NCBI RefSeq assembly: GCF_013520985.1
Contig: NZ_JACDTY010000031.1
Coordinates: 1 to 55,915, forward strand
DNA: 55,915 nucleotides
Direction of reading: 5' to 3'
Source of the DNA: Mesorhizobium neociceri
Lineage (GTDB): Bacteria > Pseudomonadota > Alphaproteobacteria > Rhizobiales > Rhizobiaceae
Positions within the stretch are counted from its first letter, which is position 1; every line of letters starts with the position of its first letter. The position numbers and the translations under genes are program-made. The notes beneath the pieces were generated by a model. That model did not search any database. It was given only the letters and a program-made list of their open reading frames with translations, and was not told the origin of the DNA. Shown here piece after piece: positions 9,004 to 17,148 of this stretch.

Positions 9004-9416
9004 ATGATCGGACGAACCATAGCGGCCGCCCTTGCAATTGCGTTTCCTTGTCGCCCTCGCTTGCGCAACCAAAGCATCGTTTGCCGAGTGATTACAAATG
9101 GGGCCGCTGCCTGCTTGTTGTTGACGGTCAGACCCGCATATCCGGAAAGTGCTCCTACCAAATCGAGACGGGCGGCGATTTTAACATCCAGGGGCCCCGG
9201 CAAGTTTTTGCAGGGATCGACTATCCCGACACCCACAGTGGCGCAGGTGAAATGTCCGAAGATTACTGGGCAGTCGTATACAAAGACGGTGATGTCTGGG
9301 GCGGCTATGGCAACTCTGACATTCGCGAAACGCACGGTGATGAAAACTGGGACGACCTTCGCCGCGAAGGCGCGTGCTATATCGGGAAGGACGTCCGGGT
9401 ATGCCTTTGGCGTTAA
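9004..9416 (+). pseudogene. Small secreted protein gene with two frameshifts in the signal peptide
   Basis: The ATG at 9004 has a purine-rich stretch ahead of it and starts a signal peptide: MIGRTIAAALAIAF in frame, then FLVALACATKASFA one frame over from about 9044, ending at a likely AxA-type cleavage site. The mature protein begins in the third frame at SDYKWGRCLLVVDG (about 9084) and runs to a TAA at 9414-9416. Two +1 shifts are needed to join the three pieces. The mature part is about 108 residues, rich in Gly/Asp/Trp with four Cys (GRCLL, GKCSY, GACYIG, RVCLW), and looks like an exported domain of unknown function. Base composition is visibly less GC-rich than the neighbours. Alternatively, a short cytoplasmic protein starts at GTG/TTG codons near 9048, but no ribosome binding site supports that. 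Confidence 0.6.
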
Positions 9417-9886
9417 GTCAGTTCCGGCTTCATGCCCATGGCCGTGCGATCAACGATCTCGCGCAACGCGAACGACGAGTTGATCTTGGTCACATGCGGC
9501 ATCGCTGACAGCCACTCCTTGTGGATGCGCTCATAGTCGACCAGGTCCTTGGCGGCGATGCGCAGGATATAGTCGTATTCGCCCGACATCAGGTGGCAGG
9601 ACAAGACATTGGGGCAGCGCTTGATTGCCGCCTCGAAGTCGGACAGCGTCTTTTCGAATTGTCCCGACAGCGATATATGCACGATCGCCGTCATCTGGTG
9701 GCCGAGCGCGGCATTCGAAAGCCGCGCGTGATAGCCGCGGATGGTGCCGGATTTCTCCAGATTGTCGAGCCGGCGCGAACAGGCCGACTGCGACAGGCCG
9801 ACCCTCTCGGCGAGCGCCGCATTGGGTATCCGCCCATCCTTCTGCAAAGTCTCGAGAATGGCGATATCGATCCTGTCGAGCGGCAT
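9413..9886 (-). CDS. Lrp/AsnC-family transcriptional regulator, probable AldR
   Basis: The 157-residue protein has an N-terminal winged helix-turn-helix (MPLDRIDIAILETLQKDGRI, then LAERVGLSQSACSRRLDNLE) and a C-terminal RAM ligand-binding domain (VHISLSGQFEKTL...CHLMSGEYDYILRIAAKDL). It is divergent from alanine dehydrogenase, the classic placement of AldR, which activates ald in response to alanine. That role is inferred from context. The frame extends 39 nt further upstream, but AGGAA lies 8 nt before this ATG and the product then starts at the conserved LDRIDIAIL. Its 3' end overlaps the end of the frameshifted secreted-protein gene by 4 nt, tail to tail. Confidence 0.88.
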   Translation of the reverse strand: MPLDRIDIAILETLQKDGRIPNAALAERVGLSQSACSRRLDNLEKSGTIRGYHARLSNAALGHQMTAIVHISLSGQFEKTLSDFEAAIKRCPNVLSCHLMSGEYDYILRIAAKDLVDYERIHKEWLSAMPHVTKINSSFALREIVDRTAMGMKPELT

Positions 9887-10042
9887 TTCTAGTGATTCCT
9901 GCGAAAATCCTGCAATTCTACGCAACGATTATCGAAACGCATGATCCCGCGCAAGCGCATTCGCAAACACCTGCGCAACGATTCGTGGTTCACTCAGTTG
10001 ATACAGGGAACGAGCCCCAAGGGCCGGATCAGGAGAAGAACA

Positions 10043-11158
10043 ATGCGCGTCGGTTGCCCCAAGGAAATCAAGAACCACGAATACCGCGTCGGCCTGACGC
10101 CAGGCTCGGTCCGCGAATACGTCGCGCATGGCCATGAAGTGCTGGTCGAGACCGGCGCCGGCGCCGGTATCGGCGCCGACGACAATGCCTACCGAGCCGC
10201 TGGCGCCACGATCGCCAAGACGGCGGCCGACGTGTTTGCCAAGTCGGACATGATCGTCAAGGTCAAGGAACCGCAGCCCAATGAATGGGCGCAGCTGCGC
10301 GACGGCCAGATCCTCTACACCTATCTGCACCTGGCTCCGGATCCGGAACAGACCAAGGGCTTGCTCGCCTCCGGCGTCACTGCGATTGCCTATGAAACCG
10401 TGACCGACGACCGTGGCGGCCTGCCGCTCCTAGCACCGATGTCGGAAGTCGCCGGCCGCCTGTCGATCCAGGCCGGCGCCACCGCGTTGCAGAAGGCCAA
10501 TGGCGGCCGCGGCGTGCTGCTCGGCGGCGTGCCCGGCGTGCTGCCGGGCAAGGTCACCGTGCTCGGCGGCGGCGTCGTCGGCCTGCATGCCGCCCGCATG
10601 GCGGTCGGCCTCGGCGCCGATGTCACCATCATCGACCGCTCGATCCCGCGTCTGCGCCAGCTCGACGACCTCTTTACTGGCCGCGTCCACACCCGCTACT
10701 CCACTGTCGAGGCGCTTGAGGAAGAATGCTTCTCCGCCGACATCGTCGTCGGCGCCGTGCTCATCCCCGGCGCTGCGGCACCCAAGCTGGTGACCCGTGA
10801 AATGCTGTCGGGCATGAAGAAGGGCTCGGTGCTGGTCGACGTCGCCATCGATCAGGGCGGCTGCTTCGAGACCTCGCATGCCACCACCCATGCCGAGCCG
10901 ACCTATGAGGTCGACGGCGTCATCCATTACTGCGTCGCCAACATGCCCGGCGCCGTGCCGGTGACATCGGCGCACGCGCTCAACAACGCGACGCTGCATT
11001 ATGGCCTGCAGCTGGCCGACAAGGGCCTGAAGGCGCTGGTCGACGACCACCATTTGCGCAACGGTCTCAATGTCCACAAGGGCAAGATCACCAATCGCGC
11101 CGTCGCCGAAGCGCTCGGCTACGAGCTGGTCGAACCCAAGGCGGTTCTGGCCGCCTGA
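10043..11158 (+). CDS. ald: Alanine dehydrogenase
   Basis: The enzyme interconverts L-alanine and pyruvate plus ammonia using NAD, linking carbon and nitrogen metabolism. In rhizobia it is associated with alanine production and use. The product is 371 residues, the standard length. It shows MRVGCPKEIKNHEYRVGLTP at the N-terminus, VKVKEPQPNEWAQLRDGQILYTYLHLA, the NAD-binding VTVLGGGVVGLHAARMAVGLGADV, and DVAIDQGGCFETSHATTH with the substrate-site region. AGGAG sits about 8 nt before the ATG; an in-frame upstream extension is not needed. It is divergent from the Lrp-family gene, the probable regulator, and is followed by a strong intrinsic terminator. Confidence 0.96.
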   Translation: MRVGCPKEIKNHEYRVGLTPGSVREYVAHGHEVLVETGAGAGIGADDNAYRAAGATIAKTAADVFAKSDMIVKVKEPQPNEWAQLRDGQILYTYLHLAPDPEQTKGLLASGVTAIAYETVTDDRGGLPLLAPMSEVAGRLSIQAGATALQKANGGRGVLLGGVPGVLPGKVTVLGGGVVGLHAARMAVGLGADVTIIDRSIPRLRQLDDLFTGRVHTRYSTVEALEEECFSADIVVGAVLIPGAAAPKLVTREMLSGMKKGSVLVDVAIDQGGCFETSHATTHAEPTYEVDGVIHYCVANMPGAVPVTSAHALNNATLHYGLQLADKGLKALVDDHHLRNGLNVHKGKITNRAVAEALGYELVEPKAVLAA

Positions 11159-11186
11159 CCGTACTTAATCAGTTCTGCCTCCCTCA

Positions 11187-11213
11187 CCCGCCGGTTGTAC
11201 CGGCGGGTTTTTC
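11187..11213 (+). terminator. Intrinsic terminator of ald
   Basis: CCCGCCGG (11187-11194) pairs perfectly with CCGGCGGG (11200-11207) around a 5-nt loop and is followed by a run of five T. It lies 28 nt after the ald stop. Confidence 0.9.
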
Positions 11214-11237
11214 TTTGCGTGGAACAACGCCGACAAC

Positions 11238-11263
11238 AAAAAAGCGGAGCCAAAGCCCCGCTT
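11238..11263 (-). terminator. Intrinsic terminator on the minus strand
   Basis: Read on the minus strand, AAGCGGGGC, loop TTTG, then GCTCCGCTT (nine pairs, one G-T) is followed directly by six T. The nearest minus-strand gene upstream is DUF1203, whose stop is about 260 nt away, so this probably ends a DUF1203 transcript with a long 3' tail. Confidence 0.75.
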
Positions 11264-11460
11264 CCTCGGATGTCGAGATTCCCGCCGGTTCATCCGCGGT
11301 CGGCAAATCCATCGACACTCGTCTTTTAACGTTTGAATGCGACGGGAGTGCGACAGCCCTCAACCGGCTACGGCTGCGCATCGCCATGATAATCGCGAGC
11401 GCTGTGTGAAGCGCTTCACATCAGGCATTCGAAAAACATGCGCAAACAGGGATGCCAGCT

Positions 11461-11521
11461 TGACGGCTCGAGCCGTCACACGGTTCCCAACTGCCCGCCA
11501 GATCACCGGCGGGCATCTTTT
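11461..11521 (+). terminator. Perfect 18-bp palindrome followed by an orphan intrinsic terminator
   Basis: TGACGGCTCGAGCCGTCA at 11461-11478 is a perfect palindrome. TGCCCGCC (11492-11499) then pairs with GGCGGGCA (11508-11515) and is followed by TCTTTTT. The terminator reads on the plus strand, yet ald already has its own terminator at 11187, so something transcribed from within 11214-11460 should end here. No plus-strand protein gene fits; a small RNA is possible. The rest of the 365-nt gap shows nothing else I can name. Confidence 0.7.
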
Positions 11522-11523
11522 TG

Positions 11524-11991
11524 TCAGGCGCGCTCGATGCGGCACTGATAGCAATTGTTGCGCGCCGAGCGGACATGGACATAGGCGATGTCGTCGCGCT
11601 CGAATAATGTCTCGGCACGCACCGTTATATCGTGCGTAGGAATCACGCCGCCACTGCCATAGACGATACGGTCATCCGCACCATAGCCGCGCACGATATA
11701 GTCGCTGCTCTCAAGCATATCCGGTAGCGCCTCTGTCTCGGCCGCACGTTCGCATTCGTCAGCATGCAGGAAGATCGGTCCCGTCTCGGCGTAAGGCTGC
11801 AACTCCGGAAAGGGCCGGTATGCCAGGATCAGATAGCCATCGCCCTCGGCGACATTCCCCAGGCAATGCCTGCACGGCACGCTGTCGCCGTCAGAAATCT
11901 TGCGCTCTGGCGTCAGCCCATAGGCGTCCGGACCGCCGCGCTGCAGCGCTCTCACATCTTCCGTCGGCAAGGCTTTGAACTGAATGGTCAT
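11524..11991 (-). CDS. DUF1203 domain-containing protein
   Basis: The product is 155 residues: MTIQFKALPTEDVRALQRGG, then PCRHCLGNVAEGDGYLILAYRPF, IFLHADECE, VIPTHDITVRAETLF, and a terminal VRSARNNCYQCRIERA. Two CxxC pairs, one in the middle and one near the C-terminus, could bind a metal. The pattern matches the DUF1203 family of uncharacterised bacterial proteins. The start chosen has CGGAG shortly upstream; a longer reading to 12048 is unlikely. It has no functionally linked neighbour, and the OmpA-like gene upstream is separated by about 145 nt. Confidence 0.8.
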   Translation of the reverse strand: MTIQFKALPTEDVRALQRGGPDAYGLTPERKISDGDSVPCRHCLGNVAEGDGYLILAYRPFPELQPYAETGPIFLHADECERAAETEALPDMLESSDYIVRGYGADDRIVYGSGGVIPTHDITVRAETLFERDDIAYVHVRSARNNCYQCRIERA

Positions 11992-12075
11992 GGCTGAATC
12001 TCCGGTGTCGTTGACCGGAAAATATGCCGCCACGCAGGTGCCTCCCACCCGATTCCTGCCAAGCTGTCAGACCGT

Positions 12076-12107
12076 CAGCAGCCCGGCCATTTCAAGCCGG
12101 ACTGCTG
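12076..12107. other. Interrupted inverted repeat between OmpA-like and DUF1203 genes
   Basis: CAGCAG-C-CCGGC (12076-12087) can pair with GCCGG-A-CTGCTG (12096-12107) around an 8-nt loop, one internal mismatch in 12. It lies downstream of the OmpA-like gene but has no T-tract on the minus strand, so it may be a weak terminator or an mRNA 3'-end structure. Confidence 0.45.
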
Positions 12108-12135
12108 AAACATTGTTTTAGAAACCCTGTCCTGG

Positions 12136-12708
12136 TCAGCGGATGAAATCGTCGAAGCGGCGCAGCGTCACCCGGCGGTTGCGCCAGTTCTCGTCCTGGG
12201 ACCGCACCAGCAGGAATTCCTCGCCATAACCGACAGTTTCCAGCGCATGGGCCGGCACGCCGAACTCGCGCACCAAAGTGCGCTTCAGCGAGGCGGCGCG
12301 CTGCTCCGACAGGACCTGATTCGACTGGAAGGAGCCGACCGCATCGGTATGCCCCTCGATCAGCACGCGGGCACCGCGATCGCGGCGCAGAATGCGCTCC
12401 AGCGCATCGGCGATGTTTTCGATCTTGCCGTATTGCGAGCTGGAAATGGCAGCCGAGCCAAAAGCGAAATTGATCGACTGGATGTCGATCGAACGCGCCT
12501 GACGCCTCAGATCCGGCCGCCGCTTGAATTCGCGGATGGTGACGCGCTGGTTGGGGCGCAATTTCACCCGGGGCGCCGCGTCGAGTTGGCGCTCGATCGT
12601 TGCCGCCGACGGCGTGGTCGCCTGCGCGGCGGCCACTGTCGGCATGACAACAGTCGGCATGGCAAGTGCAGCAATCAGCGCTGCGGCAAATGTACGTCGG
12701 CTCAGCAT
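12136..12708 (-). CDS. OmpA-family peptidoglycan-associated protein
   Basis: The 190-residue protein has an N-terminal signal peptide (LSRRTFAAALIAALAM... with AAAQA as a likely cleavage region). A C-terminal OmpA-like domain contains INFAFGSAAISSSQYGKI, VLIEGHTDAVGS, NQVLSEQRAASLKRTLV and VGYGEEFLL. This domain binds diaminopimelate in peptidoglycan. There is no lipobox and no beta-barrel region, so it is probably a soluble periplasmic or loosely attached protein. The linker around residues 40-75 (LRPNQRVTIREFKRRPDLRR) is strongly basic. The twin arginine near the start is not followed by the Tat consensus. Confidence 0.85.
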   Translation of the reverse strand: MLSRRTFAAALIAALAMPTVVMPTVAAAQATTPSAATIERQLDAAPRVKLRPNQRVTIREFKRRPDLRRQARSIDIQSINFAFGSAAISSSQYGKIENIADALERILRRDRGARVLIEGHTDAVGSFQSNQVLSEQRAASLKRTLVREFGVPAHALETVGYGEEFLLVRSQDENWRNRRVTLRRFDDFIR

Positions 12709-12803
12709 GTTTTTCTCCTAGGCAATGGTCGTGTCAGTGTTGACGCCACCATGGCAAAGACAGTCTGAAGCGCCGATGAACGGCTGGTTCAGCCTTCAGG
12801 AGG

Positions 12804-13373
12804 TCACGGCCGCATGACGCTGGCCGAGCGCTCGGCGAAAGGCAGCGGATGCACGGTCTCCTTCTTTTGCGCCACCGGCGCAAAACCGAGCTTCTGGTAG
12901 AGCGGCAAGGCGGCCGGATGATCGAGCGTGCAGGTCTGCACCGTCACCCGCTTCGGCCCGTACGACCAGGCGGCGGCGATCGCGGCGCCCAGGAACCAGC
13001 GGCCTATGCCTTGCCCCGTCGCATGCTCCATCATGCCGAAATAGGCGAGCTCGACCTCCTCAGGCAGATGCGGCTTGAGGTCGAAGAACCCAGCCGGCGC
13101 GCCGTCGAGATAAAGCACCCTGATGTCGCGGTCCTCGCGGTGGATGCCGGCGGCAAGCTCGTCATCGTCCAGCCGCAGCACATTGACCCAGTGCCATTTG
13201 CGCCCCACCCGATCCATCAGATAGCGGTAGAAGTGCAGCGGAATGTCCTTGGTCTTCAACAGCGCGATCTGCTTGTTGTAGGGCACGGGCGGCGAATAGG
13301 CCGGCGGCACGTGCATTTCCAGAAACGTGACCGTGACCTCGATGTCGTCCAGCGCGCCGTTTTCCATCGCCAT
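12804..13373 (-). CDS. GNAT-family N-acetyltransferase
   Basis: This is a 189-residue acetyl-CoA-dependent transferase. It shows VTVTFLEM, HFYRYLMDRVGRKWHWV, the core beta-4/beta-5 region VELAYFGMMEHATGQGIGRWFL (the QGIGRW segment is the acetyl-CoA pyrophosphate loop), and HPAALPLYQKLGFAPV. The substrate is unknown. Three nearby ATGs are possible (13376, 13373, 13367); AAGGA overlaps the end of sseA and best serves 13373 or 13367. It overlaps or abuts the sseA stop, so it is the last gene of the cysK-alaX-sseA operon. Confidence 0.85.
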   Translation of the reverse strand: MAMENGALDDIEVTVTFLEMHVPPAYSPPVPYNKQIALLKTKDIPLHFYRYLMDRVGRKWHWVNVLRLDDDELAAGIHREDRDIRVLYLDGAPAGFFDLKPHLPEEVELAYFGMMEHATGQGIGRWFLGAAIAAAWSYGPKRVTVQTCTLDHPAALPLYQKLGFAPVAQKKETVHPLPFAERSASVMRP

Positions 13374-14224
13374 CATTCCTTGCCCGTTGCAACGGGCGTA
13401 TCGGGAAGTCCGCCCCATTCCGTCCATGAGCCGTCGTAGAGCCGGTTGTCGGTGTGGCCGAGCGTCTCCAGCGCCAGCGTGATGACAGCCGCAGTGATGC
13501 CGGAGCCGCAAGAGGTGACGACGGGTTTCGACAGATCGATGCCGGCATCTTCAACGGCTTTGCGGAGCTGGTCCTTCGACAGCAGCGCGCCATCTTGCGA
13601 CAGCGCCGAATAAGGCACATTGCGCGCGCCAGGCATGTGCCCGGAGCGGACACCGGCGCGAGGCTCCGGCTCGGCCCCGGTGAAGCGGCCCGCACCTCGG
13701 GCGTCCGCAATCTGGCTCTCCTTGGTTTCGACGATGCGGCGCATGTCGGTGAGGCTGGCGACCCGGGCGGCATCGAAATCGGCATGAAACACGTTCGGTG
13801 CGATCTTCGTCGGTTCCGCCGTCACCGGCCTGCCCGCCGCCTTCCAGCGGTCGAAGCCGCCGTCCAAGACATAGACCTGGAACACACCCATGACGCGGAA
13901 CATCCACCAGGCGCGCGGCGCCGAAAAGAAACCCGGACCGTCATAGACGACAATGGTGTCGTCGGCTGAAATGCCCATGGTGCCGACATATTGCGCGAAA
14001 TGCTGTGGCGAGGGCAGCGTATGCGGCAGCTTGGCATCCGGGTCCGAGGCCGCATCGTGGTCGAAGAAGCGCGCGCCGGGAATATGCGCCGCCTCATACT
14101 CGGCGCGCGCGTCGCGCTTCTGCGCCGGCAGATACCAGGACGCATCGACGATCGTCAGGCCGGGCTCGCCAAGACGGCTCTGCAACCAGTCCGCATCGAC
14201 GGTGAAAGGGCTGTCATCGGCCAT
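13373..14224 (-). CDS. sseA: 3-mercaptopyruvate sulfurtransferase
   Basis: The enzyme moves sulfur from 3-mercaptopyruvate to thiols or cyanide and takes part in cysteine catabolism and H2S/persulfide generation. The 283-residue protein has two rhodanese domains: an inactive N-terminal one (VDASWYLPAQKRDARAEYEAAHIPGARFFD) and a catalytic one with Cys239 in the CGSGITA loop. That loop is close to the CGSGVTA of mercaptopyruvate sulfurtransferases and unlike CRxGxR of thiosulfate enzymes. GGGAGAAG precedes the ATG; the frame extends 42 nt upstream without support. It sits in an operon with cysteine synthase, consistent with cysteine turnover. Confidence 0.92.
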   Translation of the reverse strand: MADDSPFTVDADWLQSRLGEPGLTIVDASWYLPAQKRDARAEYEAAHIPGARFFDHDAASDPDAKLPHTLPSPQHFAQYVGTMGISADDTIVVYDGPGFFSAPRAWWMFRVMGVFQVYVLDGGFDRWKAAGRPVTAEPTKIAPNVFHADFDAARVASLTDMRRIVETKESQIADARGAGRFTGAEPEPRAGVRSGHMPGARNVPYSALSQDGALLSKDQLRKAVEDAGIDLSKPVVTSCGSGITAAVITLALETLGHTDNRLYDGSWTEWGGLPDTPVATGKE

Positions 14225-14262
14225 TGTTCTTCTCCCGCCCGCTTTTGCGAGGCATTTATGGT

Positions 14263-15006
14263 TCAAGCCGCCGGCATCGATCCAAAGCGGATGCGGAAGC
14301 GCCGGTTCTCGCGGCCCTTCTTCTCGATCTTGCCGATATGGATCTCGCCGACCTCGCCGGTGCTTTTGACATGGGTACCGCCGCAGGGCTGGCTGTCGAC
14401 CAAGGCATTGTCGCCGATGCAGACGAGGCGAATCTTGCCGGTGCCGACAGGCGGCCGGACATTCTTCGATTTCACCAGGCCCGGATTGGCCGCCAGCTCC
14501 TCGTCGGTGATCAGCCTGATGAAGATTGGATGATCGGCCCGCACCAGCTCCATCAGTCCTGCGGTGACTTCTTCCCTGGTGAAGCCGGCATCGGGAGCGT
14601 CGAAGTCGACACGGCTGTCATCCCAGGAAACCGCAGCGCCGGTGATCGGAAACGGACAGACGACGGTGAGCAGGTGGCAAGCCGCATGCATGCGCATCAG
14701 CAGATGCCGCCGCTCCCAGTCGATGGCGAGTTTCACCCGCTCGCCAAGCGCGGGCGTCGCCTGCTCCGGCGCCGGCACATGGATGATCTCGTCCTTGGTC
14801 TCGCCTGACATGGTGGCGGCAATGGCGATGCGGCTGCCGTCGGCGCGCTCAATCGTTCCAACATCGCCGGGCTGGCCGCCCGATGTCGCGTAGAAGATGG
14901 TCCGGTCTAAAATTATGCCGCCGCGCTCGTTGATGGCGACGACGGTGGCGTCAGCCGTCTTCAGATAGGCGTCGTCGCGAAACAGCGCTTCGGTTTTGTG
15001 CGCCAT
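14263..15006 (-). CDS. Alanyl-tRNA editing protein (AlaX-type)
   Basis: The protein hydrolyses mischarged Ser- or Gly-tRNA(Ala) in trans. The 247 residues resemble the second editing domain of AlaRS. They show TIFYATSGGQPGDVG, the HxxxH zinc motif in MRMHAACHLL, and the second zinc motif in SQPCGGTHV. Length fits AlaX type II. Its ATG overlaps the cysK stop by one nucleotide (TGATG), and sseA starts 38 nt after its stop, so it is the second gene of a cysK-alaX-sseA-GNAT operon. Co-expression with cysteine synthesis is notable because serine is the cysteine precursor and the editing target. Confidence 0.9.
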   Translation of the reverse strand: MAHKTEALFRDDAYLKTADATVVAINERGGIILDRTIFYATSGGQPGDVGTIERADGSRIAIAATMSGETKDEIIHVPAPEQATPALGERVKLAIDWERRHLLMRMHAACHLLTVVCPFPITGAAVSWDDSRVDFDAPDAGFTREEVTAGLMELVRADHPIFIRLITDEELAANPGLVKSKNVRPPVGTGKIRLVCIGDNALVDSQPCGGTHVKSTGEVGEIHIGKIEKKGRENRRFRIRFGSMPAA

Positions 15007-16040
15007 CAGGCGACCTTCTCATACGGCACCGAAATCGTGCTGTGCTCGTCCATCCAGCCCGGCACCGGCAGGTTCTTTTCGCGCAGGAAGTCCGGGTTGA
15101 ACAGCTTCGACTGATAACGGGTGCCATAGTCGGCAAGGATGGTGACGATGGTGTGGCCGGGGCCAAGCTCGCGCGCCAACCGGATCGCTCCGGCAATGTT
15201 GATGCCGGTCGAGCCGCCGACGCAAAGGCCCTCTTCCTGGATCAGGTCGAAGACGATCGGCAGCGCTTCCTCATCCGGCACCTGGAACGAGAAGTCAGGC
15301 GTAAACCCTTCGAGATTCGCCGTGATGCGCCCCTGCCCTATCCCCTCGGTGATCGAGCTGCCATCGGACTTCAATTCGCCGCTGGTGTAGAAGGAATAGA
15401 GCGCGGCGCCCAGCGGATCGGCGAGCGCAATCTTGACGTCCTTGCTCCGAGCTTTCAGCCCGAAGGCGACGCCGGCCAGCGTGCCGCCCGAACCCACCGC
15501 CGAGACGAACCCGTCGACCTTGCCGCCGGTCTGCGTCCAGATCTCTTCCGCCGTGGTGCGGATATGACCGTCGCGATTGGCGACATTGTCGAACTGGTTG
15601 GCCCAGATGGCGCCGTTCGGCTCGGAGCGCGCCATCTGCTCAGCCAGCCGCCCGGACAATTTCACATAATTGTTGGGGTTCTTGTACGGCACTGCCGGCA
15701 CTTCGATCAGCTCGGCGCCGAGCAACTTGATCGTGTCCTTCTTTTCCTGGCTCTGGGTGTCGGGAATGACGATCACCGTGCGGTAGCCCAGCGCCTTCGC
15801 TACCAGCGTCAGGCCGATGCCGGTATTGCCGGCCGTGCCTTCGACAATGACACCGCCCGGCTTCAACAGCCCGCGCTGTTCAGCGTCGCGGATGATGAAC
15901 AGGCCGGCGCGATCCTTGACCGACTGGCCCGGATTCATGAACTCGGCTTTGCCCAGGATCTCACAGCCGGTTGCTTCCGAGGCCTTGTTGAGGCGGATCA
16001 AGGGCGTGTTGCCGATCGCTTCGATCACAGAACGGGGCAT
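15006..16040 (-). CDS. cysK: Cysteine synthase A (O-acetylserine sulfhydrylase)
   Basis: This PLP enzyme makes cysteine from O-acetylserine and sulfide. The 344-residue product shows IEAIGNTPLIRLN, the PLP lysine Lys42 in NPGQSVKDRAG, the phosphate loop EGTAGNTGIGL, SAVGSGGTLAG, and ITEGIGQGRITANL. It is longer than the usual 310-320 residues because of an insertion near QSQEKKDTIKLLGAELIEVPAVPYKNPNNYVK and a C-terminal tail, as in a known long CysK subgroup. The start at MPRSVIEAIG is chosen because it begins the conserved domain; the frame runs 99 nt further upstream. It is the first gene of the operon with alaX, sseA and a GNAT gene, and divergent from the SDR gene. Confidence 0.92.
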   Translation of the reverse strand: MPRSVIEAIGNTPLIRLNKASEATGCEILGKAEFMNPGQSVKDRAGLFIIRDAEQRGLLKPGGVIVEGTAGNTGIGLTLVAKALGYRTVIVIPDTQSQEKKDTIKLLGAELIEVPAVPYKNPNNYVKLSGRLAEQMARSEPNGAIWANQFDNVANRDGHIRTTAEEIWTQTGGKVDGFVSAVGSGGTLAGVAFGLKARSKDVKIALADPLGAALYSFYTSGELKSDGSSITEGIGQGRITANLEGFTPDFSFQVPDEEALPIVFDLIQEEGLCVGGSTGINIAGAIRLARELGPGHTIVTILADYGTRYQSKLFNPDFLREKNLPVPGWMDEHSTISVPYEKVA

Positions 16041-16255
16041 CCGGGATTCCTTATGTAGCTGCGGCGAGACCGTAGAAACCCGAAGCTTGCGTTTCAAGGC
16101 AAGAATTCGCCTGGTCCAGTCGCATTTCGGGTACTGCAATCTCCTGCCGCCGGATGACGCGCAATGACGATCATTTCAACCTTGTGCGGAAAAGCGCCCT
16201 TTTCATTCGATTTTTTCACCGCTAGAGCACTAATGACAGATCGGCAGGGCGCAGA

Positions 16256-17077
16256 ATGACACTTTACCGGGCCAACCCGAAGCACGGCGTCGCCTGGATC
16301 ACCGGCGGCAGCAGCGGCATCGGCCGTGCTCTGGCCAAGGACCTTGCGGCAAACGGCTTTGTCGTCGCGGTGACCGCGCTTGACGAGCATCCGATCGACT
16401 CGCTCATCGTCGAGACGGCACAGATGCCGGGACGCGTGGTTGCCTACCCTTGCGACGTCACCGACGAGCCGCGCATGGCAAGCACTGTGGCGGCGATCGA
16501 AAAGGATCTGGGCCCCATCGTGCTCGCCGTCTTCAACGCCGGCAACTACATCGCCACGCCCGGCGAAGACCTCAGGGTGCGCGACTTTCGTCAGTCCTTC
16601 GAGGTCAACTATTTCGGCATCATCAATGGTCTCGTTCCGCTGATGGAGCGCATGCGCATCCGCGCGCGCGGCCATATCGTGCTTGTCGGCTCGGTAACCG
16701 CCTATTTCGGCTGGCCGACCACGGCCGCCTATGGCGGCTCGAAAGCGGCGATCAATATCCTGGCCGAGTCGCTGAAATACGATTTCGACAAGATGAATGT
16801 CCGCGTCCAGGTGATGAATCCGGGCTTCATCGACACACCGCTGACCGAAAAGAACATGCTGCCGATGCCGGGACTGATGCCCGTCAATCGCGCCTCGCGC
16901 CGCATGCTGCGCGGCATCGAGCATGGCGGCTTTGAGGTCACCTTCCCGCGCCGGCTGAGCTGGGGGCTGAAGCTGCTGGCGCTGCTGCCCAGGCCGGTCT
17001 GCCGCTGGTTCATCAGCACGGCGACCCGCTGGACAGGCCGGCCGCTGAATTTCGATCGCAAGCCGCCGAGCGAATAA
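16256..17077 (+). CDS. Short-chain dehydrogenase/reductase (SDR)
   Basis: The protein is a 273-residue NAD(P)-dependent oxidoreductase of unknown substrate. The Rossmann motif TGGSSGIGRALA lies at residues 16-27, followed by CDVTDE, VFNAGNY (NAG-type motif) and the catalytic YGGSK with the upstream LVGSVTAYFG serine. A C-terminal amphipathic stretch (LSWGLKLLALLPRPVCRWFI) may contact the membrane, as in sphingolipid/steroid-type SDRs. It stands alone: divergent from cysK and followed 71 nt later by an alpha/beta hydrolase in the same direction. Confidence 0.88.
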   Translation: MTLYRANPKHGVAWITGGSSGIGRALAKDLAANGFVVAVTALDEHPIDSLIVETAQMPGRVVAYPCDVTDEPRMASTVAAIEKDLGPIVLAVFNAGNYIATPGEDLRVRDFRQSFEVNYFGIINGLVPLMERMRIRARGHIVLVGSVTAYFGWPTTAAYGGSKAAINILAESLKYDFDKMNVRVQVMNPGFIDTPLTEKNMLPMPGLMPVNRASRRMLRGIEHGGFEVTFPRRLSWGLKLLALLPRPVCRWFISTATRWTGRPLNFDRKPPSE

Positions 17078-17148
17078 CTGTCCACAGGCCGGTTGTTGCT
17101 TGGGCGCAGCGGCCGCCATAGGTTTGGAATTGTTGCGTGGAGTCTGCG

